Below the pieces are notes generated by a model that had not been told where the DNA came from, ran no database searches, and saw nothing but the letters and a program-made list of their open reading frames with translations. Below are positions 1 through 9,543 of a DNA stretch of 64,000 bases, in pieces. The stretch spans positions 352,360 through 416,359 of the forward strand of contig NZ_JACHLP010000006.1 in the NCBI RefSeq assembly GCF_014204525.1, given 5' to 3'. The stretch is from Roseateles oligotrophus. GTDB lineage: Bacteria; Pseudomonadota; Gammaproteobacteria; Burkholderiales; Burkholderiaceae_C. Made by a program: the position numbers and the translations under genes. Positions within the stretch are counted from its first letter, which is position 1. Each line of letters starts with the position of its first letter.

Positions 1-852
1 GACGCTGTCCTTGAACCAGACCGAGGTATAGGTCTTGCCGTTGTTGACGAATTCGCCCGCCACCAGGCGGCCGCCCGCACCTTCCCAGTTGATCGGCTCG
101 CCGTCGGCGGTGAGGCTCTCGAACACGATGGAGAAGCGGTCGCCCTTTTTGAGCTCGCGGTGGAAGTCGATATCGCCGGAGAACATCTCGGCCATCTGCG
201 AGGCCACGGCATCGGGGATGCGGGCCTCATCGGTGGCGGCGAACAGGGAGCTGCGGATGCTGCCGCTGGCCAGGCGGACCTGGGCCTGCAGAGGCAGGGT
301 TTCGAACTTGGCGCTGAAGCCCTGGCCCTGGCGGCTGATGCTCAGGCGGCTGAAATGGCTGGACTGCTGTTCGGGCCTCTCGGCCTGGAAGCGGGCCACC
401 AGGCTTTGCACCGTGCCCGAGGCATCGGCCGTCAGCTGCACCATCTTGCCGGCGCGGCCTTGCAGCAGGCGGCGGGCGTCGGGGTCATTGCGCAGGAACT
501 GGGCGGCGGCCGGGTCGAAAGCGCCCATGCGCTTGAGCAGGCTGTCGGCGGTGTCGCTGCTGCGGGTCAGCTCATTGCGCGAGAGGCCGATCTGGTGCTC
601 GGCCAAGGCGGCCAGCTGAGCGTCCAGGTCCGGATGCGGAATGCTTTGCTCGACCAGGGTCTGGGGCAATTCCTTGGCATCCGGAGCCAGGGGGGCGATA
701 CCGAAAGCGGTGACGGCAAAACCGGTGAGCAGGGTGACGACGGTGCCAGTGAGGGCGCGCGGATGCCGAGCGGCAAAGGCCTCGGCGCCTGTCAGCTGTA
801 GCTTTAGCTTTTGTGTCAGCGATTCTTTGATGGCAATGATTCGATCAGTCAC
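1..852 (-). CDS. M23 family metallopeptidase, N-terminal part (cut by window edge)
   Basis: Probable periplasmic peptidoglycan endopeptidase of the LytM/M23 class. The reading frame opens at a GTG at 852 and stays open to the left edge, so about 284 N-terminal residues are visible. They show a basic cytoplasmic stub, one membrane segment at about residues 34-51, and a periplasmic region with the spacing of the family (APLAPDAKELPQ after the membrane segment; GEFVNNGKTYTSVWFKD near the edge). The zinc-binding LytM domain would lie beyond the window, so catalytic residues cannot be checked. It is divergent from tyrS, a common betaproteobacterial arrangement. The start is uncertain: there is no clear ribosome site before the GTG, and the frame stays open upstream to a TAG at about 1005. 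The family call rests on recognising the N-terminal wording. Confidence 0.75.
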   Translation of the reverse strand, partial: MTDRIIAIKESLTQKLKLQLTGAEAFAARHPRALTGTVVTLLTGFAVTAFGIAPLAPDAKELPQTLVEQSIPHPDLDAQLAALAEHQIGLSRNELTRSSDTADSLLKRMGAFDPAAAQFLRNDPDARRLLQGRAGKMVQLTADASGTVQSLVARFQAERPEQQSSHFSRLSISRQGQGFSAKFETLPLQAQVRLASGSIRSSLFAATDEARIPDAVASQMAEMFSGDIDFHRELKKGDRFSIVFESLTADGEPINWEGAGGRLVAGEFVNNGKTYTSVWFKDSV

Positions 853-1003
853 GCTCAGGAAGTCCCAACGATCTTGTTGTTCTGACGCCGGGCGTTCCGC
901 AGTGGCAAGACTGCTGTGGCCCGAGGCATCCGAAAAAATGGCCTCAACCCCATCGTTCAAGGCCTGCAACGTCGCCGCGAATCGGTTCCCGGCAAGCGTC
1001 CAC

Positions 1004-1009
1004 TAGAAT
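1004..1009 (+). promoter_or_regulatory. Candidate -10 element for tyrS
   Basis: TAGAAT matches the sigma-70 -10 consensus at five of six bases and lies in the tyrS / M23 peptidase divergent region, about 135 bases before the tyrS start. No convincing -35 hexamer is visible at 16-18 bases, so this is tentative. Confidence 0.3.
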
Positions 1010-1143
1010 TGTCTGAAACGCGCAACAAGCATGCCTTTGTGGGCTTGCCGTTGCGGGCTGCGTCGGAGTATACCGACCCGCCCCCGGCGCCAATGCCGCG
1101 AAAACCCGATAAATCCAAGCTTTACCTAGGCCCTGCTGCTGTT

Positions 1144-2421
1144 ATGTCCGAATTGCGAACACCTGAGAACGACGCCCCCAAGCCCTCTGTGACGGCCTCT
1201 GCCAAGCCCAGCTACCCGGTGACCGAGAGCGTGCAGCAAGCCCTGACCATCAGCTTGCGCGGTGTGGACGAGCTGCTGCCCCAGGCCGATTGGTTGCAAA
1301 AGCTGGCCAGGTCCGAGGCCACGGGCGTGCCCCTGCGCATCAAGCTGGGCCTGGACCCGACGGCGCCGGACATCCATATCGGTCACACCGTGGTGCTGAA
1401 CAAGATGCGCCAGTTGCAGGACCTGGGCCATCAGGTGATCTTTCTGATCGGCGACTTCACCTCCATGATCGGCGATCCCTCGGGCCGCAATGCCACCCGC
1501 CCGCCGCTCACACCCGAGCAGATCAAGCACAACGCCGAGACCTATTACGCCCAGGCCAGCCTGGTGCTGGACCCCGCACGCACCGAGATCCGCTACAACT
1601 CCGAGTGGAGCGATCCGCTGGGCGCGCGCGGCATGATCCAACTGGCGGCCAAGTACACGGTGGCCCGCATGATGGAGCGCGACGACTTCACCAAGCGCTT
1701 TGCCGCGCAGACCCCCATCTCGGTGCATGAGTTCCTGTACCCGCTGATGCAGGGTTATGACTCGGTGGCCTTGAAGAGCGATCTGGAGCTGGGCGGCACC
1801 GATCAGAAGTTCAATCTCCTGATGGGCCGCCACCTGCAGCAGGAATACGGCCAGGAGCCGCAGTGCATCCTGACCATGCCCTTGCTGGAGGGTCTGGACG
1901 GCGTCGAGAAGATGAGCAAGTCCAAGAACAACTACATCGCCATCACCGAGCCGCCCAACAGCATGTTCGCCAAGGTCCTGTCCATCAGCGACATCTTGAT
2001 GTGGAAGTGGTTCACCCTCTTGAGCTTCAAGAGCCTGGACGAGATCGCCGCGCTCAAGCGTGAGGTGGAGGCGGGCCGCAATCCCAAGGACGCCAAGGTC
2101 ATGCTGGCCAAGGAGATCACCACGCGCTTCCACAGCGCGGCTGCGGCCGAGGCCGCCGAGGCCGATTTCAACAACCGCGCTCGCGGCGGTATTCCTGACG
2201 AGATGCCCGAGCTGAGCGTCGGCGGCGCGCCGATGGGCATAGGCGGCCTGCTGAAGGTGGCCGGCCTGGTGGCCTCTAACGGCGAAGGCCTGCGCATGGT
2301 GGAGCAGGGCGGGGTCCGGATCGACGGCGTGGCCATCAGCGACAAAGGGCTCAAGGTCGAGGCCGGCACTTATGTCCTGCAAGTGGGCAAGCGCAAGTTT
2401 GCACGGGTGACGCTGAGCTGA
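1144..2421 (+). CDS. tyrS: Tyrosine--tRNA ligase
   Basis: Cytoplasmic class I aminoacyl-tRNA synthetase that activates tyrosine with ATP and charges tRNA-Tyr. The 425-residue product has the HIGH signature at residues 78-81 (DIHIGH), the KMSKS loop at 256-260 (EKMSKSKNN), and a C-terminal S4-like RNA-binding domain from about residue 355 ([17 protein letters not shown]). Length and motif spacing fit the TyrZ-like bacterial form. The ATG at 1144 (MSELRTP) was chosen. The frame stays open upstream to an ATG at 916, but that extension has no synthetase features and covers the candidate promoter. The gene is monocistronic, ending in a strong hairpin terminator shared with the convergent protease gene. 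Nothing is odd about it. Confidence 0.97.
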   Translation: MSELRTPENDAPKPSVTASAKPSYPVTESVQQALTISLRGVDELLPQADWLQKLARSEATGVPLRIKLGLDPTAPDIHIGHTVVLNKMRQLQDLGHQVIFLIGDFTSMIGDPSGRNATRPPLTPEQIKHNAETYYAQASLVLDPARTEIRYNSEWSDPLGARGMIQLAAKYTVARMMERDDFTKRFAAQTPISVHEFLYPLMQGYDSVALKSDLELGGTDQKFNLLMGRHLQQEYGQEPQCILTMPLLEGLDGVEKMSKSKNNYIAITEPPNSMFAKVLSISDILMWKWFTLLSFKSLDEIAALKREVEAGRNPKDAKVMLAKEITTRFHSAAAAEAAEADFNNRARGGIPDEMPELSVGGAPMGIGGLLKVAGLVASNGEGLRMVEQGGVRIDGVAISDKGLKVEAGTYVLQVGKRKFARVTLS

Positions 2422-2435
2422 TTGGCTCGTCGCAT

Positions 2436-2467
2436 AAAAAACGGGAGGCCTGGGCCTCCCGTTTTAC
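2436..2467. terminator. Bidirectional intrinsic terminator between tyrS and the tricorn-like protease gene
   Basis: Hairpin ACGGGAGG / CCTCCCGT with a short loop, preceded by an A run and followed by a T run, so it can end transcripts from both sides. It lies between two convergent stop codons. Confidence 0.9.
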
Positions 2468-2490
2468 TTTGCGTCTCGCAAATCCCTAAC

Positions 2491-5400
2491 TCAAGGTTTC
2501 ACCGGCCGCAGATAGGGGCCGGGCTTGACCTGGGGCAGGGGCTTGTCGGCCATGGCCTTCTTCAGCAGGGCGATGGCGGCATCCAACTGGGCGTCGGCAC
2601 CCCCGAAGGTGGCACGCGGCGGGTTGTCCACCTCGATGTCGGGCGTGACGCCCTTGCCTTCGACGATGAATTTGCCGTCCGGCGACATCTGGCCGGTCTC
2701 GGCCGCGCGCATGATGCCGTTGTCCAGTAAACGGTTCTGGTCCGACAGCCAGACGCCCGCACCCGAGGTGGTCTTGCCTATGGTGGGGCCCAGGCCCAGA
2801 CGCTTGATGCCTTCGGAGAAGGTTTCGCCGTCCGAGTAGGTCTCCTCGTTGATCAGCACCGCCAGATGGCCGCGGAAGCTCTGCTGCATATTCGAGAAGG
2901 TGGCCGAGCCTTCCGGCGAGCGGCGCTGCCAGTAGGCCCAGGCACGGCGCAGCAGCTTTTCCAAAATCCAGCTGTCGATATTGCCGCCGCCGTTGAAGCG
3001 CACGTCGATGATCAGGCCTTCGCGGTCGGTCTGGGCATAGAACTCGCGCACAAAGTCGGCGATATCGTCGCGGCCCATGGCGCGCAGATGCAGATATCCG
3101 ATGCGGCCGCCCGAGGCCGCGGCCACGGCCTGGGCGCGTGAGTAGCGCCAGTCGGCATAACGCAGCTGGCCCTCGCGCTTGCCGTCCACCGGGGTGACGA
3201 TGCGCTGCACGTCCTTGCCCTCGGCCGTGCGGACCTGCAGCAAGACCTGGCGGCCGGCCTGGCCGCGCAGCAGCTCGGACTCATGTGTTGCCTCGCTGAT
3301 CTTGCGGCCGTTGATGGCGGTGATCACATCGCCCACCTTCAGATCCAGGCCGGCGGCGGCCAGGGGTGCTTGCTCGGCGGGCAGTTCCGGATCGCTGCGG
3401 TAGATCTGCTCGATGCGCAAGCCCTGTTCGCCCGCCTTGCCGCTGCGGCTGAAGCGCGCGCCCAGGCCAGCCAGGCCGGGGCCTTCCTCGCCCTTGCGTA
3501 CATCGCCGGCGTTCACCTGGCTGTGCAAGGCGCCCAACTCGCCCACCAGCTGGGCCATCAGCTCGGCCAGCTCGGCACGGTCCCTAACCCGCTCCACCAG
3601 CGGCTCGTACTTGGCGCGCATGGCCGGCCAATCGACGCCATGCATCTGCTTGTCGTAGAAGTAGTCGCGGTGCATGCGCCAGCCGTCCTGGAACATCTGG
3701 CGCCATTCCTGCCTGGGTTCGGTGGCGATCTGCCAGTCGCTCCAGCGGACCTGGAATTTGGGCAACTCGGCCGGCAGCTTGGGCGCGGCGTCCACCAGCA
3801 GGATCTCCGGCGTGCTGCCGCCATTGCCCCGCAACAGCATCAGCTTCTTGCCGTCGGCGCTGAGCTCGAAGCTGCGCACATCGGCGCTGACGGTCTCGGC
3901 GCTGCCGCCCAGATTGTCGATGGACAGGGTCTTCAAGCTGGTCTTGCGCTCGGCCCCGCCCTCGGCATCGAGGAACCACAGGCGCTTGCCATCGGTCTTG
4001 AGATGGCTGTAGTTGCCGGCGGCCAGGGGCACTTCGAACAAGCGATCTTTTAGGCCTTCCCACTGGATGGCGGGCTTGGCCTTGGCCTCCGGCTTGTTGT
4101 CGCTCTTGCCCTCGGCCTTTTCTTCGGCCTTGGCCTCGGCCCCGTCCAGCTCGGTCTTGGCCGCGAAGGGGAAGCGCTGGCCGGACTGCAGGGCGAGGGC
4201 ATAAAGCCGGGTGCGGCGGTCGAAGAAGGGGCCCATATTGCGGTCGCCCCAGGGCCCGCTGGTATTGCTGACGGCGAAATGGCGCTGCGACGTGAAGTAG
4301 AGCCAGCGGCCGTCGGGCGTGAAGGCCGGGGCCTCGTTGTCGTAGCGCTCCGAGCTCAGCTGATGCGTGCGGCCATCCTTCAGATTGAAGAGCATCAGCT
4401 GGGCGCGGTTGGCATTGCTGAGGGTTTGGGTGAAGGCCAGGGCCTGGCCGTCGGGCGACCAGGCCAGATGCTCGAAATTACCTTCCACCTGGTTGTGGGC
4501 GATCTGCTTCGTTGCCCCCACAGCGTCTTTGCCGCTGGCTTTCAAGTCGGTCAGGAAGAGGTGGCCTTCCTTGTCCTGGTGGGCCAGGTAGCGGCCGTCC
4601 GGTGAGGGCAGCAGCTTGCTGCGCATGGCTTGCGCGCCCTGGGTCAGTTGCTCGGGCTTGCCTAGGCCATTGGCGGCGAAGCGCCAGATCTCGCGCTCGC
4701 CGCTGAAGTCGCACAGGGCGAACACGCTCTTGCTGTCGGCGCTGAACTCGCCCGTGCGGCAGCGGCCGTAGTCCGGCTGGGGCAGCTCGGCGCGGCGCAG
4801 CGTGCCCAGGCCCTGGGTGGCCAGGTGGCCGCGGCTGGCCAGCAGCACGCGCTCGCCATTCGGGGCCAGGTGGGTGTCGGTGAGGAAGTCCTGCGGCTTG
4901 GTGATCCAGCGCTGGCGCTGTTGTTCAAAGTCGCCGCCGAGCTGGATGTCCAGCTTCTGGCTGCTGCCGGCGGCGGCGTTCAGGTCCAGGCTGTAGAGAT
5001 CGGCGCCCAGGGCGTAGACGGCGCGGCCCTCGCTGACCGAGGCGTGGCGGATGTCCCAGCCCTTGTGCTGGCTGTGCTGGCGCAGGTCCTGACCTTTCAG
5101 ATCGACGGACCAGAGATTGACCGTGCCGTCACGGTCCGACAAAAAGGCGATGCGCTCGCTGCCATCGGCCGCCTTGTAAGGCATGGGGCGCTTGTCGTTG
5201 GCGCCCTCGGCCAGCAGGGGGCGGGCTTCCGCCTGGCTGGCCAGGTCCAGGGTCCACAGGCGCGCGATGGCGCCGCCACGGTACTGGCGGGCGTTGTCGC
5301 CGCGCAGGCCGTTGCGGGTGAAGAAGAGCTGCCGGCCGTCGGCGCTCAGCGCGCCGTCGCTGGCCTGGCCCACCGGCAGGGTTCGGCGCGCCAGGGTCTT

Positions 5401-5868
5401 GGGGTCCACGGCATAGAGTTGGGTGATGGGCCGACCGTCTTGCGCCGGACCGGTGAACAGCACCTCGCCCTGGGCGCTGAAGCCCCAGACGCGCAGGGCC
5501 GCGCCGTCCCAGCTCAGGCGCTTGGGCAGGCCGCCTTGCACCGGCAGCAGGTAGACGTCGCCGGGGCCGTCGTACTGGCCCACAAAGGCCAGGTACTGGC
5601 CGTCGGGCGAGACGGCGGGCAGGGTCTCCTGGCCGCCATGGGTGCTGAGGCGCTCGGCCCGGCCGCCCGTCAGGCCCACGCGCCAGAGATCGCCCTCGGC
5701 CACCAGATAGACGTTCTGGCCATGGACGGCTGGCTGGCGGTAAAAGCCGGGGCCGGGCAGGGAATTCGCCTGGGCAAGTGCGGCGCCCGAACCCGCGATG
5801 AGGGTGGCGGCAAGTGCTTGGACCAGCGGATGGGCCGGATGGGCCGGACGGCGGTGCACGGGATGCAT
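2491..5868 (-). CDS. Tricorn-like S41 family peptidase, exported
   Basis: Large serine protease of the tricorn/S41 type, 1125 residues, probably degrading peptides in the periplasm. Order of parts: signal peptide (about residues 1-35, ending near GAALAQA); an N-terminal beta-propeller region with repeated PD40-like strands (SPDGQYLAFVG, SADGRQLFFTR, SPDGRYLAHQD, TPDGRWLYFTS); a Lys/Glu/Ala-rich insert at about 570-595; a second propeller-like part; a helical core with His782 (GALHSQV); a PDZ domain (about 810-910); and the S41 catalytic domain with nucleophile Ser1012 (TYSDGETFSEG). The ATG at 5868 was chosen because AAGGAAG precedes it and the signal peptide follows directly; an upstream in-frame start at 5943 lacks both. 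It stands alone between the shared terminator and a 5'-nucleotidase gene. Substrate is unknown. Confidence 0.9.
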   Translation of the reverse strand: MHPVHRRPAHPAHPLVQALAATLIAGSGAALAQANSLPGPGFYRQPAVHGQNVYLVAEGDLWRVGLTGGRAERLSTHGGQETLPAVSPDGQYLAFVGQYDGPGDVYLLPVQGGLPKRLSWDGAALRVWGFSAQGEVLFTGPAQDGRPITQLYAVDPKTLARRTLPVGQASDGALSADGRQLFFTRNGLRGDNARQYRGGAIARLWTLDLASQAEARPLLAEGANDKRPMPYKAADGSERIAFLSDRDGTVNLWSVDLKGQDLRQHSQHKGWDIRHASVSEGRAVYALGADLYSLDLNAAAGSSQKLDIQLGGDFEQQRQRWITKPQDFLTDTHLAPNGERVLLASRGHLATQGLGTLRRAELPQPDYGRCRTGEFSADSKSVFALCDFSGEREIWRFAANGLGKPEQLTQGAQAMRSKLLPSPDGRYLAHQDKEGHLFLTDLKASGKDAVGATKQIAHNQVEGNFEHLAWSPDGQALAFTQTLSNANRAQLMLFNLKDGRTHQLSSERYDNEAPAFTPDGRWLYFTSQRHFAVSNTSGPWGDRNMGPFFDRRTRLYALALQSGQRFPFAAKTELDGAEAKAEEKAEGKSDNKPEAKAKPAIQWEGLKDRLFEVPLAAGNYSHLKTDGKRLWFLDAEGGAERKTSLKTLSIDNLGGSAETVSADVRSFELSADGKKLMLLRGNGGSTPEILLVDAAPKLPAELPKFQVRWSDWQIATEPRQEWRQMFQDGWRMHRDYFYDKQMHGVDWPAMRAKYEPLVERVRDRAELAELMAQLVGELGALHSQVNAGDVRKGEEGPGLAGLGARFSRSGKAGEQGLRIEQIYRSDPELPAEQAPLAAAGLDLKVGDVITAINGRKISEATHESELLRGQAGRQVLLQVRTAEGKDVQRIVTPVDGKREGQLRYADWRYSRAQAVAAASGGRIGYLHLRAMGRDDIADFVREFYAQTDREGLIIDVRFNGGGNIDSWILEKLLRRAWAYWQRRSPEGSATFSNMQQSFRGHLAVLINEETYSDGETFSEGIKRLGLGPTIGKTTSGAGVWLSDQNRLLDNGIMRAAETGQMSPDGKFIVEGKGVTPDIEVDNPPRATFGGADAQLDAAIALLKKAMADKPLPQVKPGPYLRPVKP

Positions 5869-5973
5869 GGCAGCTTCCTTATGGGAATGACGGAAAGAAA
5901 GGCGCGGATTGTCCGGCCTACGGCCGGTGCCGCCAATGGTCATGGGCGGATGGCGCCTGGGGCAAACCCGGGC

Positions 5974-6873
5974 TCAGGGATTGGCAATGCCCGCGGCCAC
6001 ATGGCCCGAGGGCACGTGGGCGGCCGCGCTGGCGATATGGCCGGCCTGGTCGTCGAAGAAAAAATCGGGCTCGAACTCGCGCAGGAATTCGCCCTTGGCC
6101 AGGCCGCCCAGGAACATGGCTTCATCGACCTCGATGCGCCAGTCCATCAGTGTGCGGATGGCGCGTTCATGGGCCGGTGCGCTGCGCGCCGTGACCAGGG
6201 CGGTGCGCACCCGCATCGGGCCGGCCGGCTCTTGCTGCAGGCGGTGCAAGGCTTCCAGAACCGGCTTGAAGGGCCCGGCCGGCAGGGGCGTGTTGGCGTG
6301 GGCAATCTCGTGGTTCTGGAAGGCGTTCAGGCCCTCGCGCTGGTAGACCTGTTCGGCCTCGTCGGAGAACAGCACGGCGTCGCCGTCGAAGGCGATGCGC
6401 AACTCATGCGGATGCTCGGCGCTGGCATGGGCCGAGAGCGGGTACACCCGTGCCGCCGCCACGCCAGCGTTCAGGGCCTGGCGCACATCGGCCTCGTTGA
6501 CCGAGAGAAAGAGCTGGGCCTTGAGCGGGCGCAGATAGCGCCAGGGCGATTCGCCCCGGGTGAACACGCCGCGCTGGATGGGCAGGCCGTAGTGCTTGGC
6601 CGAGCGAAACACCCGCATGCCCGAGATGGGGTCGTTGCGCGACAGCACCACCACCTCCACCCGCGGCGGGGCCGCATCGGCGTTGAAGGCCAGCAGCTTT
6701 TGCACCAGCGAAAACGCCACGCCGGGTTTGGCCGGCAGCTCCAGCCGCTCTTGCTGCAAGGCCATATAGGCGCGGTCGTCGCCGGCCTCGAAGAACTGGT
6801 TTTCTTCCTCGAAATCGAACAGGGCGCGAGAGGAGATGGCGACGACCAGCTGTCCGTCCAGATTGGCAGGCAT
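5974..6873 (-). CDS. 5'-nucleotidase (PF06189-type)
   Basis: Predicted cytosolic 5'-nucleotidase removing phosphate from nucleoside monophosphates. The 299-residue protein is close to full family length and carries the family opening (VVAISSRALFDFEEEN), a central phosphohydrolase-like stretch (AFDGDAVLFSDEAE) and a conserved C-terminal block (WRIEVDEAMFLGGLAKGEFL). It begins only six bases after the gspF stop on the same strand, so it is probably transcribed as the last gene of the gspG-F block, although its function does not suggest a secretion role. A 105-base gap separates it from the protease gene, and no clear terminator is visible there. The family assignment is by recognition; substrate preference cannot be read. 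Confidence 0.85.
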   Translation of the reverse strand: MPANLDGQLVVAISSRALFDFEEENQFFEAGDDRAYMALQQERLELPAKPGVAFSLVQKLLAFNADAAPPRVEVVVLSRNDPISGMRVFRSAKHYGLPIQRGVFTRGESPWRYLRPLKAQLFLSVNEADVRQALNAGVAAARVYPLSAHASAEHPHELRIAFDGDAVLFSDEAEQVYQREGLNAFQNHEIAHANTPLPAGPFKPVLEALHRLQQEPAGPMRVRTALVTARSAPAHERAIRTLMDWRIEVDEAMFLGGLAKGEFLREFEPDFFFDDQAGHIASAAAHVPSGHVAAGIANP

Positions 6874-6879
6874 GCGTGT

Positions 6880-8091
6880 TTATTTCACCCAAGTGTTGAG
6901 CTGGATGATGGGCAGCAGCACGGCCAGCACAATCATCAGCACGATGGCGCCCATGGCCACGATCAGCAAGGGCTCCAGCAAGGTGGCGGCGGCCATGGAG
7001 CGGCGCTGCACCTCCACGCTGAGCTGGCGGGCGGCGCGGTCCAGCATCTGCGGCAGCTGGCCGGTCTGCTCGCCCAGGCGGGCGAACATGGCCAGGATGC
7101 CGGGGAAGCGCTTCTTGCCCGCCAGGGCCGCACCCAGGGGCGCACCCTCGCGCACCTGCACCAGGGCGTCCAGCGCGTCGGCCCGCATGGCGTGGTTGGA
7201 CAAGGTCTCGGCGGCGGCCTGCAAGGCCTTCAGAATGGGCACGCCCGAGCCCGCCAGCATGGCCAGCGTGCCGGCAAAGCGGGCCGCGTTATAGCCGCGC
7301 GCCAGTCGGCCGATGACGGGCAGGCCCAGCATGGCGGAATCAAAGCGGCGGCGGAAGGCCGCGCGCTGGAGCGCCGCGTGCAGCGCGAAGCCGCCGCCCG
7401 CCAGGGCCAGCAGCATGGCCCAGCCCCATTCGCGCACAAAGGCGCTGAGCGCCAGCATGGCGACGGTGATGGCGGGCAGGGCGCGCTTGGAGCTGGTGAA
7501 GACGGTGGCGATCTGCGGCACCACATAGGTGACCAGAAAGATCACGATGAACACCGAGATCAGGGACACGATGGCCGGGTAGGCCATGGCGCCGACCAGC
7601 TTGCCCTTGAGGTCTTGGCGCTCCTCCAGATCGTCGGCCAGCTTTTCCAGCACCGGGCCCAGGGCGCCGCTCTGCTCGCCGGCCGCGACCACGCCGCGGA
7701 AGACCTCGTCGAACTCGCGCGGCGCGCTGGCCAGGGCGCGGGCGAAGGGCGAGCCCGCGTTGACCTCGGCCTTCAGCTGGGACAGCAGCTCGCGCTGCTT
7801 CTCGTCCTCGCTCTCGTCGGCCAGGGCGGTCAGGGCGCGCTCCAGCGGCAGGCCGGCGCCGACCAGGCCGGCCAGCTGGCGGGTCCAGACGGCCAGGGCC
7901 GTGGGGCTGAAGATGCGGCGGGCAAAGCGGCTGCCGCCGGTCTGGCCATGCTGCTGCACCGGCGTGATGCTCAGCGGCACCAGGCCCAGGGTGCGCAGCT
8001 GGGCGCGGGCCACGCGCGGGTTGTCGGCTTCGAGCAGGCCGCTGCTGTTGCGGCCGGCTGCGTTGAGGGCTTCGTACTTATAGGCTGGCAT
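6880..8091 (-). CDS. gspF: Type II secretion inner-membrane platform protein GspF
   Basis: Polytopic inner-membrane protein that anchors the T2SS assembly platform and contacts the GspE ATPase and GspL. The 403-residue product shows the family's two homologous cytoplasmic halves. The first starts right after the N-terminus (YKYEALNAAGRNSSGLLEA) with the conserved WTRQLAGLVGAGLPLERAL. The second follows the first membrane pair (FAGTLAMLAGSGVPILKAL). Membrane segments lie near residues 165-200 and 215-240, with a hydrophobic C-terminal segment (LIVAMGAIVLMIVLAVLLPI). The start lies four bases after the gspE stop. Length and motifs are standard. Confidence 0.96.
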   Translation of the reverse strand: MPAYKYEALNAAGRNSSGLLEADNPRVARAQLRTLGLVPLSITPVQQHGQTGGSRFARRIFSPTALAVWTRQLAGLVGAGLPLERALTALADESEDEKQRELLSQLKAEVNAGSPFARALASAPREFDEVFRGVVAAGEQSGALGPVLEKLADDLEERQDLKGKLVGAMAYPAIVSLISVFIVIFLVTYVVPQIATVFTSSKRALPAITVAMLALSAFVREWGWAMLLALAGGGFALHAALQRAAFRRRFDSAMLGLPVIGRLARGYNAARFAGTLAMLAGSGVPILKALQAAAETLSNHAMRADALDALVQVREGAPLGAALAGKKRFPGILAMFARLGEQTGQLPQMLDRAARQLSVEVQRRSMAAATLLEPLLIVAMGAIVLMIVLAVLLPIIQLNTWVK

Positions 8092-8095
8092 CGCG

Positions 8096-9517
8096 CTAGT
8101 CTCGCGTGACCCGCAGCACTTCCTCTTCCGAGGTGATGCCTTGCGCGATCAGGCGCGCACCGTCCTCGCGCATGGAGCGCAGGCCCACTTTTTGCGCGGC
8201 GGCCAGCAGCTCGCTCTCGGCCGCCTGCTGGTGGATCAGGCCGCGTACATGTTCGTCCGCCACCATCAGTTCGTAAACGCCGGTGCGGCCCTTGTAGCCG
8301 GTCTTGGAGCAGGCCTCGCAGCCCACCGGGTGGTAGTGGCCATGCTCGTCCTGGCGCCTGCAGACCGGGCAGAGCTTGCGCACCAGGCGCTGGGCCAGCA
8401 CGCCCAGCAGGCTGGAGCTGAGCAGAAAGGGCTCGACGCCCATATCGGTCAGCCGAGTCACGGCGCTAGGCGCGTCATTGGTGTGCAGCGTGGCCAGCAC
8501 CAGGTGGCCGGTCAGCGAGGCCTGGATGGCGATCTGCGCGGTCTCGTAGTCGCGGATCTCGCCGATCATGATGACGTCCGGGTCCTGGCGCAGGATGGCG
8601 CGCAAGGCCTTGGCGAAGCTCAGGTCGATCTTGGCATTGACCTGCGTCTGGCCCACGCCCGACAGCTCGTACTCGATCGGGTCTTCCACCGTCAGCACAT
8701 TGGTGGTGCTGGTGTCCACGGTTTGCAGCGAGGCGTAGAGGCTGGTGGTCTTGCCCGAGCCGGTCGGGCCGGTCACCAGCACGATGCCGTGCGGCTGCTG
8801 CACCAGCTTCTTGAAGGCCGACAGCACATCGCCGCTCATGCCCAGGCCTTCCAGCGTGAACTTGGACTCGGTCTTGTCCAGCAGGCGCAGCACGGCGCGC
8901 TCGCCGTGGGCCGAGGGCAGGGTGGAGACGCGCACATCGATGGCTCGCCCGCCGATGCGCAAGGAGATGCGGCCGTCCTGCGGCAGGCGCTTCTCGGCGA
9001 TGTCCAGCTCGGCCATGATCTTCAGGCGCGAGATCAGGGCGGCATGCAGGCCGCGGTTGGGCTGCACCACCTCGCGCAAGGTGCCGTCGACGCGGAAGCG
9101 CACCGAGCTGGCGCGCTCGTAGGGCTCGATGTGGATGTCGCTGGCGCCGTCCTTGGCCGCCTGCGTCAGTAACGCGTTCAGCATGCGGATGATGGGGGCG
9201 TCGTTGGCGGCCTCCAGCAGGTCTTCCACGGCGGGCAGGTCCTGCATCATGCGGCTCAGGTCGACGGCGCTCTCCACCTCGCCGATCACCACGGCCGCGC
9301 TGGACTCGCTGCCCGCGTAGGCCGCATTGATGCGCTCGGCCAGGGTGTTACGGGGTTCTTTCTCGAAGCGGTCGATCTGGTAGAGGCGCTGCACCTCGGC
9401 CAGGCTGGCCAGGCTGACCTCGGACGGCGCCCACAGCACCAGGGCTGCGCCATCGTCTTCCAGCAAAACCATATGCGCTTTGGCGAAGGCATAGGGCAGG
9501 GGGTGGCGTGTGGCCAT
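8096..9517 (-). CDS. gspE: Type II secretion ATPase GspE
   Basis: Hexameric cytoplasmic ATPase that powers pseudopilus assembly. The 473-residue protein has an N-terminal domain that would bind GspL, a Walker A motif GPTGSGKTT (Lys256), Asp-box and Walker B region (DPDVIMIGEIRD), the His box (GHLVLATLHTNDA), and a zinc-binding four-cysteine loop (CPVC ... CEAC), as in classical GspE. The ATG at 9517 is preferred because AGGA lies about eight bases upstream; the frame extends to a TTG at 9547 overlapping the gspD stop, which is less likely. The gene lies 26 bases after gspD and directly before gspF. Confidence 0.97.
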   Translation of the reverse strand: MATRHPLPYAFAKAHMVLLEDDGAALVLWAPSEVSLASLAEVQRLYQIDRFEKEPRNTLAERINAAYAGSESSAAVVIGEVESAVDLSRMMQDLPAVEDLLEAANDAPIIRMLNALLTQAAKDGASDIHIEPYERASSVRFRVDGTLREVVQPNRGLHAALISRLKIMAELDIAEKRLPQDGRISLRIGGRAIDVRVSTLPSAHGERAVLRLLDKTESKFTLEGLGMSGDVLSAFKKLVQQPHGIVLVTGPTGSGKTTSLYASLQTVDTSTTNVLTVEDPIEYELSGVGQTQVNAKIDLSFAKALRAILRQDPDVIMIGEIRDYETAQIAIQASLTGHLVLATLHTNDAPSAVTRLTDMGVEPFLLSSSLLGVLAQRLVRKLCPVCRRQDEHGHYHPVGCEACSKTGYKGRTGVYELMVADEHVRGLIHQQAAESELLAAAQKVGLRSMREDGARLIAQGITSEEEVLRVTRD

Positions 9518-9543
9518 GCGTGTATTCCTGCTCGGGCTGGGGT

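Noticed and set aside
1126-2382. A 418-codon reverse frame opposite tyrS
   Set aside because: Antisense to tyrS throughout; no domain recognised.
4825-8109. A forward open frame of about 1090 codons spanning the protease, nucleotidase and gspF genes
   Set aside because: It runs antisense to three well-supported genes and their junctions; a real protein would not cross them, and its composition is that of a shadow frame.
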